From contig NZ_JBEHZE010000001.1 in the NCBI RefSeq assembly GCF_041058985.1, positions 682,001 through 746,000 of the forward strand: a stretch of DNA of 64,000 nucleotides, in the 5' to 3' direction. The stretch is from Hyphococcus lacteus (GTDB taxonomy: Bacteria > Pseudomonadota > Alphaproteobacteria > Caulobacterales > Parvularculaceae). The notes under the pieces are model-generated. The model saw only the letters and a program-made list of their open reading frames with translations, was not told the DNA's origin and made no database searches. Shown in pieces: positions 6,762-15,245 of the stretch (position 1 is the stretch's first letter; each line of letters opens with the position of its first letter). The position numbers and the translations under genes were made by a program.

Positions 6762-9649
6762 GCGTTTTCCACCACATCATCACAACGCTTGCAAAGATCA
6801 ACGTCAACTTCGGGCAATATCCGCCAACAGCGCTTACACTTGATACCTGCGGCCTTTTGGGAGACCACCGCAATGTCGATGCTCTCACCCTCCAGACGGA
6901 AGGCATTGTCCGGGGCCGGGTCACCACTTAACGTCGCGCCCGAGGTTATAAAAAGCTCCGCAGGATCAAGCCCGTTATAGGCGTTCAACATTTCCGGATC
7001 CGCCACATAAGCAACAGGCGCTGCTTCTAGGCTGGCACCGATACGTTTTTCACGTCGCTCGACCTCTAATGCGCCCGTCACAACACGGCGCACATCGCGA
7101 ATTTTGCGCCACTTGGCAGCCAACGCATCATCGCGCCACTCACCAGGGGTGTCGGGGAATTGCTGAAGATGAACCGAACCATCCTCAGACGGATACCGTT
7201 CCAGCCACGCCTCTTCCATGGTGAACACGCAAATCGGCGCAAGCCATGTGGTCAACCGGTCAAAAACCGCTGACATCACCGTTCGTGCTGCGCGCCGGCG
7301 TGTTGAATTGGGGCTATCGCAATACAGACTATCTTTGCGAATATCGAGATAGAACGCAGACAGCTCCAGCGAAGCGAAGTCGAGGCATTTGCGCCAAACG
7401 CCTTTGAAATCAAGCTTGTCGTAGCCCGCACGGACTTCTTCATCGAGCACAGAAAGCCGGTGTAGGATATAGCGCTCAAGCTCCGGCATTTCTGCCGGCG
7501 TTACTTTTTCGTCGTCGCTGAACTCATAAAGTGCACCGATTAGATAACGCATCGTGTTGCGCAATTTGCGATAAGCATCCACGGACGATCCGATGATTTC
7601 ATCAGACACACGAAGGTCGTCGGTGTAATCAGAACTCGCCATCCATATACGGATGATTTCTGCACCATACTGCTTGATGATCTGGTCTGGAGCCATGACA
7701 TTGCCGAGAGATTTCGACATTTTTCGGCCATCGCCATCAACCACAAAGCCGTTGGTCACCACATGTCCATAGGGCGCGCGACCGCGCGTACCACAACTTT
7801 CCAACAGCGAAGACTGGAACCAACCACGATGCTGATCAGACCCCTCGCAATAAATATCCGCAGGCCAACGAAGATCGGGGCGATCCTCAAGCACAAAAGC
7901 ATGGGTTGAGCCAGAATCGAACCAAACATCGAGGATGTCGTCGACTTTCTCGTAATCATCGACCGCGTAATCCGCGCCCAGGAAATCGGCTGCGGGCGTA
8001 TCAAACCACGCGTCCGCACCTTTTTCGGCAATGGCGCTAGTGATGCGGCCATTCACAGCATCATCGACCAAAACCTCGCCAGTCTCTTTATGTGCAAAGA
8101 TCGTGATGGGCACACCCCATGCGCGCTGGCGTGAAATTAGCCAATCTGGCCGTCCCTCGACCATCGTGCGAATTCGGTTACGCCCTTGCGGCGGTGTGAA
8201 TTGTGTCTCGTCGATAGCGTTGAGTGCATTCTCGCGCAGGGTTTTGCCGTTCTGTGTTGGTTTATCAAGTGCGATGAACCATTGCGGTGTATTTCGGAAA
8301 ATGACCGGCGCTTTCGAGCGCCAAGAATGCGGGTAAGAGTGTTTAATCCGTCCGCGCGCCAAAAGCTTTCCGTGGGCGATCAATTGCTCGACCACTGCCT
8401 TATTCGCACCGCCGTCTTTGCCCTTTTTCTTGCCTTCGATGACAAGAACCTGCTCGCCAGTGAAGCCCGGCGCTTCATCCGTATAAGCACCGAACTCATC
8501 CACGGTGTGCGGAATCTCAACCTGCGTACCGAACGCGCTAACCCAGGCAATATAATCGTCCTGACCATGGCCCGGTGCAGTGTGCACAAACCCCGTACCC
8601 GCCTCGTCGGTCACATGATCCCCGGCCAATAACGGCACGTCAAATTCATAACCGCCGCCAAAACCTTTTAGCGGATGCGCACAATGCCGGTCTTTTAAGG
8701 CCTCTGCGGGCACATCACCCACACGTTTCCATTCTTCGATCAAGCCCGCTTCGCGTACGCTTTCCGCGAGGGCATCAGAAAGGATCAATCGATCACCCGG
8801 CGCGGACCATGGCTCAAACTCTAGGTCGCCCTTCATGGCAACAACTTCGTATAAGCCATAAGACATTTTCGGCCCGTAACAGATCGCCCGATTGCCGGGG
8901 ATCGTCCACGGTGTCGTCGTCCAAATCACAACCGACGCGCCTTTAAAATCGCCGCTCTCAAGCGGGAATTTAACCCAAATCGTTGTGGATTGATGGTCGT
9001 GATATTCGATTTCAGCCTCGGCGAGCGCGGTTTGCTCAACCGGCGACCACATCACGGGTTTTGACCCACGATACAAAAGCCCGGCCTCTGCGAATTTCAG
9101 AAGCTCCGATGCGATGCGTGCTTCGGATGCGAACGCCATTGTCGTGTACGGATTATCCCAATCACCCTCACCACCGAGGCGTTTGAATTCATCACGCTGA
9201 ACATCAAGCCATTTCTGGGCATAGATCCGACATGCCGCCCGGAATTCAGAAGATGGAACATCGCGCTTTGCGCGGCCATTACCCCGGAACTCTTCTTCGA
9301 CCTTCCATTCGATCGGCAAACCGTGACAGTCCCACCCCGGAACGAAATTGGCATTATATCCGGTCATCTGTTTTGAGCGAATGATCAGGTCTTTAAGAAT
9401 TTTGGTCAGTGCCGTACCCATATGGATATGCCCGTTGGCATAGGGAGGCCCATCATGAAGTACGAAACCTTTGCGGCCTTTCGCGTCTTCACGAAGGCGC
9501 TGATAAAGCCCCATATCCGCCCAGCGTTTTAGCCATTGTGGCTCACGCTTAGGCAAACCAGCCCGCATCGGGAACTCGGTTTTGGGGAGGAACAATGTGT
9601 CTTTGTAATCGCGGCCCTTGGTTTCATCGTCGGCCGATGCATCTGGCAT
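6758..9649 (-). CDS. ileS: Isoleucine--tRNA ligase
   Basis: IleS charges tRNA-Ile and edits mischarged valine. At 963 residues it is close to the usual length of the bacterial enzyme. The HIGH motif is ANGHIHMGTAL near the N-terminus, the KMSKS motif is KMSKSLGN in the middle, and the C-terminus carries the CKRCWR...CKRC zinc-binding cysteines. The CP1 editing domain (TTTPWTIPGN) is present. The start MPDASADDE at 9649 is preferred because an AGAGAAGAG site precedes it; an upstream in-frame codon at 9691 lacks one. A leader of almost 300 bases without a gene lies upstream. Confidence 0.97.
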   Translation of the reverse strand: MPDASADDETKGRDYKDTLFLPKTEFPMRAGLPKREPQWLKRWADMGLYQRLREDAKGRKGFVLHDGPPYANGHIHMGTALTKILKDLIIRSKQMTGYNANFVPGWDCHGLPIEWKVEEEFRGNGRAKRDVPSSEFRAACRIYAQKWLDVQRDEFKRLGGEGDWDNPYTTMAFASEARIASELLKFAEAGLLYRGSKPVMWSPVEQTALAEAEIEYHDHQSTTIWVKFPLESGDFKGASVVIWTTTPWTIPGNRAICYGPKMSYGLYEVVAMKGDLEFEPWSAPGDRLILSDALAESVREAGLIEEWKRVGDVPAEALKDRHCAHPLKGFGGGYEFDVPLLAGDHVTDEAGTGFVHTAPGHGQDDYIAWVSAFGTQVEIPHTVDEFGAYTDEAPGFTGEQVLVIEGKKKGKDGGANKAVVEQLIAHGKLLARGRIKHSYPHSWRSKAPVIFRNTPQWFIALDKPTQNGKTLRENALNAIDETQFTPPQGRNRIRTMVEGRPDWLISRQRAWGVPITIFAHKETGEVLVDDAVNGRITSAIAEKGADAWFDTPAADFLGADYAVDDYEKVDDILDVWFDSGSTHAFVLEDRPDLRWPADIYCEGSDQHRGWFQSSLLESCGTRGRAPYGHVVTNGFVVDGDGRKMSKSLGNVMAPDQIIKQYGAEIIRIWMASSDYTDDLRVSDEIIGSSVDAYRKLRNTMRYLIGALYEFSDDEKVTPAEMPELERYILHRLSVLDEEVRAGYDKLDFKGVWRKCLDFASLELSAFYLDIRKDSLYCDSPNSTRRRAARTVMSAVFDRLTTWLAPICVFTMEEAWLERYPSEDGSVHLQQFPDTPGEWRDDALAAKWRKIRDVRRVVTGALEVERREKRIGASLEAAPVAYVADPEMLNAYNGLDPAELFITSGATLSGDPAPDNAFRLEGESIDIAVVSQKAAGIKCKRCWRILPEVDVDLCKRCDDVVENA

Positions 9650-9943
9650 CGTTTTTCTCTTCTCTAAACATATCGCCCCCAAAGGGGCCAAAAAAGGTGA
9701 GCAAACCCCGGTCCCGGCTACCTAAGCATGAATGCTAGGGCAACGCCGAGCCGGGCAAAGAATTCGCGCCCCAACCTGAATGGGAATGGTCGCGATGGAA
9801 AAGTGAAAATGAGCCATCATCACAGCCCTATAACAGGCACGCCCGCCGCCGTCACGGGGGCGGGCGCACTGAACCGCCGTAATTTCTAAAATTATCGCCA
9901 GACCAACCAACCGAGTATTGGCCGGGCTTGGGACAGCATAGGG
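9650..9943 (-). other. Gene-free leader region upstream of ileS with a GC-rich hairpin
   Basis: This 294-base gap separates the secreted-protein gene (stop at 9944) from ileS. It contains an 8-bp GC hairpin (CGCCCGCC at 9840-9847, GGCGGGCG at 9859-9866) and, near ileS, a CCCC/GGGG hairpin around 9676-9689. Neither has a T-run on the coding strand. A 62-codon reading frame crosses it on the minus strand, but it has no ribosome site and no family features. I recognise no riboswitch class. Confidence 0.45.
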
Positions 9944-10687
9944 CTAGATCAGCTCCATCCGGTAAACCCGGCTGCCGCTCGCCTCGCAGGACATGGCCCG
10001 TGCCCACCGCTCACCGCCACGCTGGGCGGTCACGGTGGCGGTCATCATCCAAGAGTCACCACGATCTTCCACGGTTTCCGGGCGGTAAGGCGCCGTGACC
10101 ACAAAGCCGCGTTCCGCTAATGCGCCTCGGGCCTGATTAAGACAGGTTTGATAAGCCGCAGCAGACGAACCACCGTAAGCGTTACTGTAACGCGCATTAT
10201 CACCGCCAGCGAGTTCATCATCATATGGATCATCAACCGGTGCATCGTCATATCGCCGATCCGCATAACGGTCATCATAATAACCGTCGTCATAATACCG
10301 GTCATCACGATAGGCATTACGGTGATAACGGTCTTCGTAATAACGATCGCGGGCGCGATCTTCGGCTCTGTTCTCGGCAAGCTCGTTCAAAATGATCGCA
10401 CCGCCAATTACGCCAAGGGCAATCGCAGCGCCTTTTCCACCACCACCGCCTCGGTGATGACGCCGATGGTGGCGTCGATGATGGCGGTGGCCGCGATAAT
10501 GACCACGGTTATAATGGCTGTACCCGGCATTGTAATATCCACCGCCACCGTAATAACCGCTTGAATACCCGATGCTGACATTGCTACCCGCCATCGAGGT
10601 TGCGCCGGCGCCAAACACCATTGTGACCGCAGCCACCGCCAGCGTTAATTTCCGCGCCTTTTTATTTTTGGATTTGCCAATCGTCAT
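9944..10687 (-). CDS. Secreted low-complexity protein rich in His/Arg and Tyr/Asp
   Basis: A 247-residue predicted periplasmic or envelope protein with no named family. It starts at 10687 after a perfect GGAGG site and has a signal peptide (LTLAVAAVTMVFGAGATSMAG). Next come a Gly/Tyr stretch, a His/Arg block (HRGHRHHRRHHRRHHRG), a glycine-rich hydrophobic segment (GAAIALGVIGGAIILNEL), and long Tyr/Asp/Arg repeats. The C-terminal 70 residues look folded, with two cysteines (YQTCLNQARGALAERGF and AMSCEASGSRVYRMELI). The histidine block could bind metal and the Asp/Tyr block cations or cell wall; both are guesses. It stands alone between ribF and ileS on the same strand. Confidence 0.75.
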   Translation of the reverse strand: MTIGKSKNKKARKLTLAVAAVTMVFGAGATSMAGSNVSIGYSSGYYGGGGYYNAGYSHYNRGHYRGHRHHRRHHRRHHRGGGGGKGAAIALGVIGGAIILNELAENRAEDRARDRYYEDRYHRNAYRDDRYYDDGYYDDRYADRRYDDAPVDDPYDDELAGGDNARYSNAYGGSSAAAYQTCLNQARGALAERGFVVTAPYRPETVEDRGDSWMMTATVTAQRGGERWARAMSCEASGSRVYRMELI

Positions 10688-10797
10688 TACACAACCTCCG
10701 CCACCCGCGTGCGAAAAGCACGGGGTATTCGTTTGAATTTTCATTTTATCACGAAAATTGTCGAGAATGTGGCGGTACAACGCACATTTGTGCGAGC

Positions 10798-11691
10798 TTA
10801 ACGGCTCAAAATTTCTTTAGCCTGCTTACAATCTTGGGCGATTTGCGCACTTAACTCATCAAGACCATTGAACTTTTTCTCTTCACGCAAAAAGGCGATA
10901 AATTCGACTTCAATTTCCTTGCCGTAAAGATCACCGTCAAAATCAAAAAAGTTTGTTTCAAGCAAAGGTGACTCTGCCCCAACGGTTGGGCGGCGCCCAA
11001 AATTTGAAACTGCTTCATAGGTTTTCCCGCCAACAGATGCGCGGCATGCATAGACACCCTGACGCGGCGCAATGATCTCTCCCAAGCTCATATTCGCCGT
11101 CGGAAACCCGATTGTCCGGCCTAGCTTGCGACCTTCCTCAACGGTTGCGACAACCGACCAAGGGCGCCCTAAAATCTCCGCCGCGCGCGCAACGTCACCA
11201 TCGAGCAATGCCTTGCGCACTGCACTGGATCCAAATTTATCTGTACTCGAATCTTTTGAAATTGTTTCAACCAACTTGACCGCAAGACCGATGTCCTCGC
11301 CGCGGTTTTCAAGCATCGCACCATCACCGGCCCGCCCGGCGCCAAACCGAAAATCAGCCCCCGCAACAACGCCCGCGAGCCCTAACTTATCTTTCAATAC
11401 ACCTTCTATGAACTGTTTTGGCGGCATCGCCGCCAACGCTTCGTCAAAAGCCAGAGAATAGATTTCTTTTGCACCATACTGACGTAGCAATGCGTTTCGT
11501 TGTTCGGGCAGGGTCAGCAAGAATGGTGGATCATTTGGGCGGAAATATCGACGCGGATGTGGATCGAAACAAACCACGCCTGGTGCCGCATCATGTTCAT
11601 GGGCGAATTTTGCTGTCTCAGCCAAAAGATATTGGTGCCCACGATGGACACCATCAAAATTCCCAACGGCTGCAATGATCGGTTTTACCAC
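10798..11691 (-). CDS. ribF: Bifunctional riboflavin kinase / FAD synthetase
   Basis: RibF phosphorylates riboflavin to FMN and adenylylates FMN to FAD. The N-terminal nucleotidyltransferase domain has GNFDGVHRGHQ, and the C-terminal flavokinase domain has GRTIGFPTANM and a later ETNFFDFDGDLYG segment. The length of 297 residues is slightly below the usual 305-315. The start is GTG at 11691, seven bases after a GAGG site, and overlaps the end of the upstream HAD gene by seven bases, so the two are translated from one message. No FMN riboswitch is evident upstream. Confidence 0.95.
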   Translation of the reverse strand: MVKPIIAAVGNFDGVHRGHQYLLAETAKFAHEHDAAPGVVCFDPHPRRYFRPNDPPFLLTLPEQRNALLRQYGAKEIYSLAFDEALAAMPPKQFIEGVLKDKLGLAGVVAGADFRFGAGRAGDGAMLENRGEDIGLAVKLVETISKDSSTDKFGSSAVRKALLDGDVARAAEILGRPWSVVATVEEGRKLGRTIGFPTANMSLGEIIAPRQGVYACRASVGGKTYEAVSNFGRRPTVGAESPLLETNFFDFDGDLYGKEIEVEFIAFLREEKKFNGLDELSAQIAQDCKQAKEILSR

Positions 11692-12536
11692 GTTAACGCC
11701 TCAGCTGCTGCCACTGCGGTTACACCTGCTACGTCGAGCTGAGCTGCAATCGACGCACTATCGGTCGCGCCATCATGTATGCCGCCGTCACCCGCAATCA
11801 ACAACACATCTATATCCTGTTTATTTGCACCAAGAATATCTGTTTTAAGGCCATCGCCCACAGCAAGGATACGGTTTTTTGCAGTCTTTTGACCGCGTAA
11901 TTCATCAACCTTTTCCAACGCCAAATCATAAATTGGCGCATGGGGCTTGCCGCCGAAAATCACCTCGCCACCAAATTCCGCATAGATTTCAGCAAGCGCG
12001 CCAGCGCACCAGATCATCCGCCCACCCCAGTTCACGACAATATCCGGGTTAGCGCAAATCATCGGCAAGCGCCGTTGCGCAGCTTTTGAAAGCAACTCCC
12101 GATAATCCTCAGGCTGGTCATTTTGGTCGTCGATCATGCCAGTACAGATGACAAACTCGGCTTCTTCAACGGGCCGAAAATCAATATCCAGCCCCTGGAA
12201 AAGCGCATCATCCTTTGATGGACCCAACCGAAATGCAGGCGCAGGAAGCCTGGCCACGATGGCCGCGCGCGTCGCGTCGCCAGAGGTCACAATCCCGTCA
12301 ACCGCCGCTTTCGGCAGGCCCAATCGGGCAAGTTGCGGCGGAATAACCGACGAAGGGCGCGGGGCATTGGTCAGAATGATCACCGGACCGCAATTTTCGT
12401 GAAAGCGCGTCAAAGCGTCTGCAACGCCCGGGAAAAGCGTCACCCCATCATGGATAACACCCCACGCGTCACACAGGAGGGCGTCATAGCGCTCAGCGAG
12501 CGCGCCGAAGGATGAAATGATCGGTATCTGTTTCAC
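11685..12536 (-). CDS. HAD-superfamily class IIA hydrolase (TIGR01459 type)
   Basis: A 283-residue cytoplasmic phosphatase-like protein. HAD motif I is CDAWGVIHDG near residue 22, motif II falls in ILTNAPRPS, and the C-terminal acidic motif is AVGDGLKTDILGANKQDID. This matches the class IIA (NagD-like) subfamily in which the usual DLDGV is DxWGV. The substrate is unknown. The start is GTG at 12536. It overlaps ribF, a pairing common in this group, so a role in flavin nucleotide turnover is possible but unproven. Confidence 0.88.
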   Translation of the reverse strand: MKQIPIISSFGALAERYDALLCDAWGVIHDGVTLFPGVADALTRFHENCGPVIILTNAPRPSSVIPPQLARLGLPKAAVDGIVTSGDATRAAIVARLPAPAFRLGPSKDDALFQGLDIDFRPVEEAEFVICTGMIDDQNDQPEDYRELLSKAAQRRLPMICANPDIVVNWGGRMIWCAGALAEIYAEFGGEVIFGGKPHAPIYDLALEKVDELRGQKTAKNRILAVGDGLKTDILGANKQDIDVLLIAGDGGIHDGATDSASIAAQLDVAGVTAVAAAEALTW

Positions 12537-12566
12537 AGGGCATGGGCGATAAGGCCGTAGGCCTCG

Positions 12567-12596
12567 ACGGTCAAGCGTCGGAAGCGGATTGACCGT
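12567..12596. other. 8-bp inverted repeat between the EAL and HAD genes
   Basis: ACGGTCAA (12567-12574) and TTGACCGT (12589-12596) form a perfect inverted repeat in the 81-base gap. There is no T-run, so it is more likely an operator or an mRNA hairpin than a terminator. Confidence 0.3.
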
Positions 12597-12617
12597 TGCC
12601 CGATTGACGCGCGCGGC

Positions 12618-13715
12618 CTAGGCCACCGCGCGTACAGGTTCTTTTACCGTAAATTGCGTCGCAATCTGCGGAACACCAAACAGTGTCCCCTGACCATAAT
12701 CTATGCCGAGTTCAAGAATATGAGGCATTTTTGATTCATATTCGATTTTCTCGACAATCAGGTCGATTCCATTGTCAAAGAGCGCCTGTTTGAACTGATG
12801 AACACACTTGCGCCCTTCATCGCCCTTGCTGCTTTCGGCCAGCAACATAGCGCTCGATGCTTTTACATAACGGAAATTCTTTGCGCGCAGCGCCGCCCAG
12901 TCGAGATCAAAACGACGAATATGGTCCACAGAAAACGCATAACCACGCTTTGCGATGGCTTCGAGATTCGTGCGTACCCGGTCATGCATCATCTCAACCG
13001 CAGGATAGGTAAATTCAAAAACCAACCGATGCGCCAAATCTTCGTTCGCATCGAGATAATCGGTAAAGCGCGTGAAAAAGTCATTGTCGAAAATTGTTGC
13101 AGGAGACAGGTTGCAGAAAATCCGATGTTGACTGTTCATTGGGTCGAACTGGCGCAGCGCCTGTACGGCCCGCAATAAAATCATATTGTCGATAACGCCA
13201 ATGCGGTTCGCCCGCTCCGCCGCATCAATATAATCTGCGGGGCGTAAAACATCTCCGTCGGCTTTGCGAAGACGCGAAAAGGCTTCGTAGTAACGCAGCT
13301 TGCGCTGAGGCAGGCTAACGATCGGCTGAAGATATAAATCAATGCGGTCATTTTCGATCGCGTTTTGCACTTCTTTCAGCACATCCGCATCGTTTTCACT
13401 GACGTCGCTCGCAGGTTCAAACGCCAAATCCGGTTGCGCCTTGCGCCGCGCTGGTTGGAATTTGTCCACCAACCCCCGCAGCATTTCTAATTCTTGCTGG
13501 GCGCGGCTGAGCGCAAATCCGGCACGCGCATGTAGGATGATTGACACGACCAATGCGGTCGCTAACCAAATTTCGATCTCCGGTCGAAACCCGGAGGAAA
13601 TACTAGCAACAACCAAAATTGCACCGGCGATGCCTGCGGTAAACAGGACGGCCCCGCTATATCGTGAGCTCTTCTGCCGAAAATTCATGTCCGCGCCTCG
13701 TTTCTGACGATCCAT
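12618..13715 (-). CDS. Membrane-anchored protein with degenerate EAL domain, TipF-like
   Basis: A 365-residue protein with two N-terminal membrane helices, a short coiled coil (SRAQQELEMLRGLVDKF) and an EAL domain over the C-terminal two thirds. The signature EAL is EAF (YYEAFSRLR). The metal-binding DDFG loop is replaced by VDHIRRFD, so the second Asp is lost. NLSP, FEFTY, the VEKIE glutamate and GQGTLFG are retained. Such changes usually abolish phosphodiesterase activity while c-di-GMP binding can persist. The arrangement matches Caulobacter TipF, a c-di-GMP receptor that places the flagellum; identity as TipF is an inference. The start at 13715 follows an AGGGAGAG site; 13739 and 13688 are alternatives. 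Confidence 0.8.
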   Translation of the reverse strand: MDRQKRGADMNFRQKSSRYSGAVLFTAGIAGAILVVASISSGFRPEIEIWLATALVVSIILHARAGFALSRAQQELEMLRGLVDKFQPARRKAQPDLAFEPASDVSENDADVLKEVQNAIENDRIDLYLQPIVSLPQRKLRYYEAFSRLRKADGDVLRPADYIDAAERANRIGVIDNMILLRAVQALRQFDPMNSQHRIFCNLSPATIFDNDFFTRFTDYLDANEDLAHRLVFEFTYPAVEMMHDRVRTNLEAIAKRGYAFSVDHIRRFDLDWAALRAKNFRYVKASSAMLLAESSKGDEGRKCVHQFKQALFDNGIDLIVEKIEYESKMPHILELGIDYGQGTLFGVPQIATQFTVKEPVRAVA

Positions 13716-13770
13716 CTGAACGCGCTCTCCCTTACGCATTTCAACCCGAACATTTTTAAGAAAAGTCTCT

Positions 13771-13784
13771 TTAAAAGCGCTTAA
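13771..13784. promoter_or_regulatory. Palindromic TTAA-N6-TTAA upstream of the TipF-like gene
   Basis: TTAAAAGCGCTTAA resembles the CtrA recognition pattern TTAA-N7-TTAA but with a 6-base spacer. It sits about 55 bases before the TipF-like start, a plausible place for cell-cycle control. Support is weak because of the spacer. Confidence 0.25.
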
Positions 13785-13811
13785 TTCTCCGCAACGAAAT
13801 CAGCTTCAATT

Positions 13812-13846
13812 AAAAAAAACGCCGGACACACAATGATGTCCGGCGT
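13812..13846 (-). terminator. Intrinsic terminator after the OmpA-family lipoprotein gene
   Basis: Read on the minus strand, AACGCCGGACA, a short loop, and TGTCCGGCGTT are followed by eight T. It ends the transcript of the gene at 13890-14552 and insulates the TipF-like gene. Confidence 0.9.
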
Positions 13847-13889
13847 TACTAAAATATTAACGCCGCGAAAAGCGGCAAGGCACATCCGA

Positions 13890-14552
13890 TTAGAACTGCG
13901 CCTCTATCGGATCGATAATGATTTCCACCCGGCGGTTCGCTGTCCGTCCATAATCAGTGTTGTTATCCGCGATAGGGCGAGATTCACCAAAACCAACCGC
14001 GCGCAAGCGCCCGGGCATTACACCCTGCGCCGCCAGATAATTTGAAACCGACAATGCACGACGTTCCGATAGTGTCTGGTTATAGGCTTCAGGCCCCGTT
14101 GAATCGGCGTGACCATAAACACTGACGGCGGTCTTGTTGTATTCCTTGAGCACCAACGCCACAGAATTCAACGTCTCATAGAACCCAGGCGTAATATCTG
14201 ACTGATTAGTCCCGAACGTGATGTCTGAGGGCATGTTTAGGCGGATATTGTCGCCGTCACGGGTCACCGAAACACCTGAATTCGCTAGACGTTCGCGCAA
14301 TTTGGCCTGTTGACGGTCCTGATAGACGCCAATACCGACGCCCGCTGCTGCACCAACACCCGCGCCGATCAACGCACCTTTTCCGGCATCACCCGCAATC
14401 GCACCAATAATTGCGCCCGCCGCTGCGCCCGCTGCGGCACCGCCGGCACCTGAAGTTACTGTACGGCTGGCGCGTTGTTCGCCCGTGTAAGGGTTTGTAG
14501 TACAACCAACCGCGAAAACCGCGATGGCTCCGATAATGAGTGCTTTCCGCAT
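13890..14552 (-). CDS. OmpA-family lipoprotein with glycine-zipper segment (YiaD-like)
   Basis: A 220-residue outer-membrane lipoprotein. The signal peptide ends in the lipobox FAVGC. A glycine-zipper region follows (GAGGAAAGAAAGAIIGAIAG and GALIGAGVGAAAGVGIG, about residues 34-75). The C-terminal OmpA domain, about 105-218, carries the peptidoglycan-binding pattern GHADSTGPEAYNQTLSERRA and ends with NRRVEII. It probably links the outer membrane to the cell wall. The start at 14552 follows an AAGGAAG site. A strong terminator lies downstream, so it is monocistronic. Confidence 0.92.
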   Translation of the reverse strand: MRKALIIGAIAVFAVGCTTNPYTGEQRASRTVTSGAGGAAAGAAAGAIIGAIAGDAGKGALIGAGVGAAAGVGIGVYQDRQQAKLRERLANSGVSVTRDGDNIRLNMPSDITFGTNQSDITPGFYETLNSVALVLKEYNKTAVSVYGHADSTGPEAYNQTLSERRALSVSNYLAAQGVMPGRLRAVGFGESRPIADNNTDYGRTANRRVEIIIDPIEAQF

Positions 14553-14927
14553 AATTCTTCCTTTCGCGCCTTGCGCAGACAAATTCGTAACGCATGTGTC
14601 TAGTGAAAGACCCCCACGTCAGCCGAGACCCGGCGAATTACCACCAGGTCGTGTCGGCAATATGGCGTTATTGTCGTTCGGCGAGAATTAAAAACACGTA
14701 ATTGCGGCAAAAGTTGCACAATCTGACGCTTCCGAGAATTTTCCACCGAGATTAGTCGAAAAATTCTGAAAAAGGACGCCATTAGGGGCCTTGACGGTTG
14801 GCCGCTGCCTCCCTAAATCCGCGCTAGCACTCGCCGAAGGTGACTGCTAACAGGCGGCGTCGCCGTTCTGTTTTTTGTTTTTAATCGGTTGTTTTTATTA
14901 ACATATCAACCTAGGGAGACGTTTGTT
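14553..14927 (+). promoter_or_regulatory. groESL control region with promoter and CIRCE element
   Basis: This 375-base gap contains no gene. A promoter-like pair, CTTGAC (14790-14795) and CCTAAA (14812-14817) with 16 bases between, fits a heat-shock or housekeeping promoter. Just downstream is a CIRCE operator, CTAGCACTC-N9-GACTGCTAA at 14824-14850, which differs from the consensus TTAGCACTC-N9-GAGTGCTAA at two positions. CIRCE is bound by the repressor HrcA. The operator would cover the transcription start, so HrcA control of groES-groEL is expected. The left part also holds the promoter of the divergent lipoprotein gene, which I could not resolve. Confidence 0.85.
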
Positions 14928-15215
14928 ATGGCTTTTCGGCCTCTCCATGACCGCGTGCTGGTCCGTCGTATCGAAGAAGACGCGAAAACACCAGGCGGCA
15001 TCATTATCCCCGACACCGTAAAAGAGAAACCACAGCAAGGCGAAGTCGTTGCTTGTGGCACAGGTGCTCGTGGCGACGATAACGAAATCGTTCCGCTCGA
15101 CGTTAAAGCTGGGGATAAAATCCTTTTCGGCAAATGGTCGGGTTCTGAAGTCAAAATCGACGGCGAAGACCTGTTGATTATGAAAGAGTCGGACATCCTC
15201 GGGATCATCGACTAA
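14928..15215 (+). CDS. groES: Co-chaperonin GroES
   Basis: The 95-residue subunit forms the heptameric lid of the GroEL folding chamber. The sequence begins MAFRPLHDRVLVRRIEEDAK and has the mobile loop around KTPGGIIIPDTVKEKPQQG. The start at 14928 follows an AGGGAGA site. It is the first gene of a two-gene operon with groEL, 30 bases apart, under the CIRCE element upstream. Confidence 0.98.
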   Translation: MAFRPLHDRVLVRRIEEDAKTPGGIIIPDTVKEKPQQGEVVACGTGARGDDNEIVPLDVKAGDKILFGKWSGSEVKIDGEDLLIMKESDILGIID

Positions 15216-15245
15216 CCCATTCAATTTAATTTAGGAGACGCATAA

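Noticed and set aside
9722..9910. A 62-codon minus-strand frame in the ileS leader.
   Set aside because: No convincing start signal or recognisable protein features; treated as non-coding leader.
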